Shown: piece by piece, positions 62,254 through 64,000 of the stretch
Layout: the number at the start of each line of letters is the position of its first letter
Position numbering within the stretch: position 1 is the stretch's first letter
Source of the DNA: CAVYEM01 sp963767635
GTDB taxonomy: Bacteria; Vulcanimicrobiota; Vulcanimicrobiia; Vulcanimicrobiales; Vulcanimicrobiaceae
Reading direction: 5' to 3'
NCBI GenBank assembly: GCA_963767635.1
Contig: CAVYEM010000001.1
Location: forward strand, 248,001 to 312,000
Length of the DNA stretch: 64,000 bases
Program-made: the position numbers and the translations under genes
The notes under the pieces: model-generated
What the model was told of the DNA's origin: nothing
The model's database searches: none
Seen by the model: the letters and a program-made list of their open reading frames with translations, nothing else

Positions 62254-62826
62254 TCATCTTCGCTCGCGATGGTACTCGTCCTCGTCATGCTCTTGTGGCG
62301 CGCCGTTATGTTCGACAGGGACGTGCTCGCGGTACAAGCGCGAAAGTTTGACGTACTCGCCGGCGCTTATCTCGATCCATTTGGCAGCCTCTCCCTCGAT
62401 TGGCTTTTTCACTCTTGCGGGCGCGCCCGCCGCAAGCACTCCATCGGGAATCGTAATGCCCTCGCCCACGACGCTGCCGGCGGCGATGAGGGAGCCCTCG
62501 CCTACGCTGGCTCCGCCCAGGATAACCGCGTTGCTGCCGATGAGAGCGTGGCGCTTGATGTGGCAGTCTTCCATGACGGCACAATGGCCAACCGTGACGT
62601 CGTCGTCTACGCGCGTTTCGCCGTGCTCGCTGACGTGAACGACCGCGTTGTCTTGGATCGACGTGCGCGCGCCGATTCTGATCGGCCCGTTGTCGCCACG
62701 CAGGACCGCACCGAACCAAATACTCGATTCCGCGCCGATTTCAACGTCACCGATGAGCACGGCGGTAGGCGCGACAAATGCGCTTGAATGGATCTTCGGC
62801 GTGCGGCCCAGATACTCAATGATCAT
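62254..62826 (-). CDS. Gamma-class carbonic anhydrase-like hexapeptide protein
   Basis: 190 residues folded as a left-handed beta helix of hexapeptide repeats (SIWFGAVLRGDNGPIRIGARTSIQDNAVVHV, GHCAVMEDCHIKRHALIGSNAVILGGASVGEGS). His residues in VVHV, TVGHC and KRHAL stand where gamma-carbonic anhydrases bind zinc. A 20-residue acidic/His tail (EHNGAPQEHDEDEYHRERR) is unusual. First gene of the korAB operon; interconverting CO2 and bicarbonate would suit an enzyme that uses or frees CO2. Confidence 0.85.
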   Translation of the reverse strand: MIIEYLGRTPKIHSSAFVAPTAVLIGDVEIGAESSIWFGAVLRGDNGPIRIGARTSIQDNAVVHVSEHGETRVDDDVTVGHCAVMEDCHIKRHALIGSNAVILGGASVGEGSLIAAGSVVGEGITIPDGVLAAGAPARVKKPIEGEAAKWIEISAGEYVKLSRLYREHVPVEHNGAPQEHDEDEYHRERR

Positions 62827-62852
62827 CGCCTTCCTCCGACGAAGCGATTCGT

Positions 62853-63098
62853 ATGCACCGGCACAACACCCCCCTGCGCGGCGTGAAGGCCACGCCCCGG
62901 CCCAAAGCCGGCGAATCCGACTACACCGCAGTCAACTACCGGTACGCCGGTCAGACCGGACACATTCACGAGGTCGTCACGATTCACGGACGAGATCTCG
63001 CCAAAGTCGGATTTGACGATCGAAAGATTGTCTATTATTTCTTGGACGACTTGGAGCTCGACACGTCGGCGAAGCGCGGCACATTTCACGATACTTAA
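62853..63098 (+). CDS. Small hypothetical protein
   Basis: 81 residues: KAGESDYTAVNYRYAGQTGHIHEVVTIHGRDLAKVGFDDRKIVYYFLDDLELDTSAKRGTFHDT. Reads like a real, compact beta-rich domain and is divergent from the carbonic-anhydrase-like gene with 26 bases between. Family not recognised. A GC-rich hairpin region (63118-63185, GGGGCC/GGCCCC) follows and probably ends transcription between this gene and the convergent membrane protein. Confidence 0.55.
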   Translation: MHRHNTPLRGVKATPRPKAGESDYTAVNYRYAGQTGHIHEVVTIHGRDLAKVGFDDRKIVYYFLDDLELDTSAKRGTFHDT

Positions 63099-63196
63099 AT
63101 GGCGTATCCGCGCTCCGCGCTCCACGCCCCCCGTCGGCGCAGCCGCCGGGGCCCCCGGCCTTCGGCCCCCACGCGGGCTCTTGCGCGGAGAGATTA

Positions 63197-64000
63197 CTAA
63201 GACCGCGAGCGCAGAACGCGCACGTCGCCGTAGGCGCACACCGCTCGAAACGTGCCGCGTCGCTGAGCGGCGGAGATTTGGGGAAGCAGCGTCTCGAAGT
63301 GCGAGTTTTGCCAATCGTTTGCGAACACGAGATACCCGTGAAAGCCTTGCGGCCAGTCGGGAATTTCCGTTGATTTGGGGTATGCAATCGCTTCATGCGC
63401 GAACCACTCGTCGTGCGTTGCAACGGGCGCGCCACGCGGCACGCATCCGAAAGCGCGCACGGCGTTGGCCGTCTGCTGATAGGGCTCCCGCGCGAGATAG
63501 TGCGCCGGGTGCATGGGATTGAACGCGATCAAAAATACGGCGCACAGCGCGATGGCGCTTCTCCACCAGTACACTGCCGTACGCTCGGAGCGCTCGCGAG
63601 CGAGACGAAGCAAGGCCCACGCCGCAGCAAGCGCCATCCACGGTGCCCACAAGAGTACGTAATGCATCCCCATGCGCCATACGCTTTGATCGCTCGAGAG
63701 TAGAATGCCGGCGAACGCCGGGAACGCCAGCCATGTCCAGCGGGTGAGCAGCGGCAGCAGCGCTAACGGTACGAATGCTTCGAGCAAATACGTGAACCGC
63801 CCAAACGTCGCGATTGCGTGCGCGAGCCGTGCCGGATGAATGAAGACGGCCTCTGCGGTTTGCAGCGGTCCGTGAGCGAACGAATAGCGATAAAAGTGCG
63901 AAGGCGCCCAAGGTCCCAGGGGCGGCAGGATGATTGTCCAGTACACTATCAGCGCAGCGGCGGAAAGTGCCGCCAGAAAAAATCCCGCCGCAGCAAGCCG
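63197..64000 (-). CDS. DUF2079-like polytopic membrane protein (5' partial)
   Basis: The frame is open to the window edge, so the start lies beyond 64000. At least four hydrophobic segments (FFLAALSAAALIVYWTIIL; YLLEAFVPLALLPLLTRW; MALAAAWALLRLA; SAIALCAVFLIAFNP) are followed by a soluble C-terminal domain with VRAFGCVPRGAPVATHDEWFAHEAIAYP and a short nucleotide-like segment. This is the DUF2079 arrangement, a family of GT-C-like membrane proteins of unknown substrate. Confidence 0.8.
   Translation of the reverse strand, partial: RLAAAGFFLAALSAAALIVYWTIILPPLGPWAPSHFYRYSFAHGPLQTAEAVFIHPARLAHAIATFGRFTYLLEAFVPLALLPLLTRWTWLAFPAFAGILLSSDQSVWRMGMHYVLLWAPWMALAAAWALLRLARERSERTAVYWWRSAIALCAVFLIAFNPMHPAHYLAREPYQQTANAVRAFGCVPRGAPVATHDEWFAHEAIAYPKSTEIPDWPQGFHGYLVFANDWQNSHFETLLPQISAAQRRGTFRAVCAYGDVRVLRSRS

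Overview
The window is 64 kb of GC-rich bacterial chromosome from a cell with two membranes: it encodes SecF, an RND exporter, outer-membrane-barrel-like and TonB-like proteins and many lipoproteins. Protein style (Pro/Ala-rich lipoproteins, a lonC-like gene between rplI and dnaB, ferredoxin-dependent 2-oxoacid oxidoreductase) suggests an uncultured-type lineage such as Eremiobacterota/WPS-2. That placement is an inference; there is no rRNA gene in the window to test it.

Layout. 1-5.8 kb: 3' part of secF, a HIRAN-DEAD/H helicase, a barrel-like protein, a hicAB module and a clostripain-type protease. 6-14.3 kb: two S9 serine peptidases around a second Hic module (hicB-hicA order), OsmC, a TonB-like protein, apt. 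14.3-20.7 kb: rel (ppGpp synthetase/hydrolase), a TauE-type transporter and a reverse-strand RND pump. 20.8-21.7 kb: rpsF-ssb. 21.7-55.2 kb: a long accessory stretch. 55.2-59.4 kb: rpsR-rplI-lonC-dnaB, the usual continuation of rpsF-ssb. 59.4-64 kb: a gamma-carbonic-anhydrase-korA-korB operon and a DUF2079-like membrane protein.

The main architectural surprise is that the normally contiguous rpsF-ssb-rpsR-rplI-dnaB cluster is split by about 33.5 kb. That stretch holds dispersed repeats, a likely cobalamin riboswitch with no obvious B12 gene, an IS3-family element, three penicillin-recognising-fold enzymes (DacB, a class C-like hydrolase, class A beta-lactamase), a coupled decarboxylase/ATP-grasp pair, a MacAB exporter with its own two-component system, two GHL-type glycosidase-like lipoproteins and glnA.

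Sequence quality matters here. At least sixteen single-base (or paired) indels break thirteen otherwise intact genes, including the essential secF and dnaB, mostly in short homopolymers. They look like uncorrected read errors rather than pseudogenes. Genes are therefore annotated over their full reconstructed span, with the break given.
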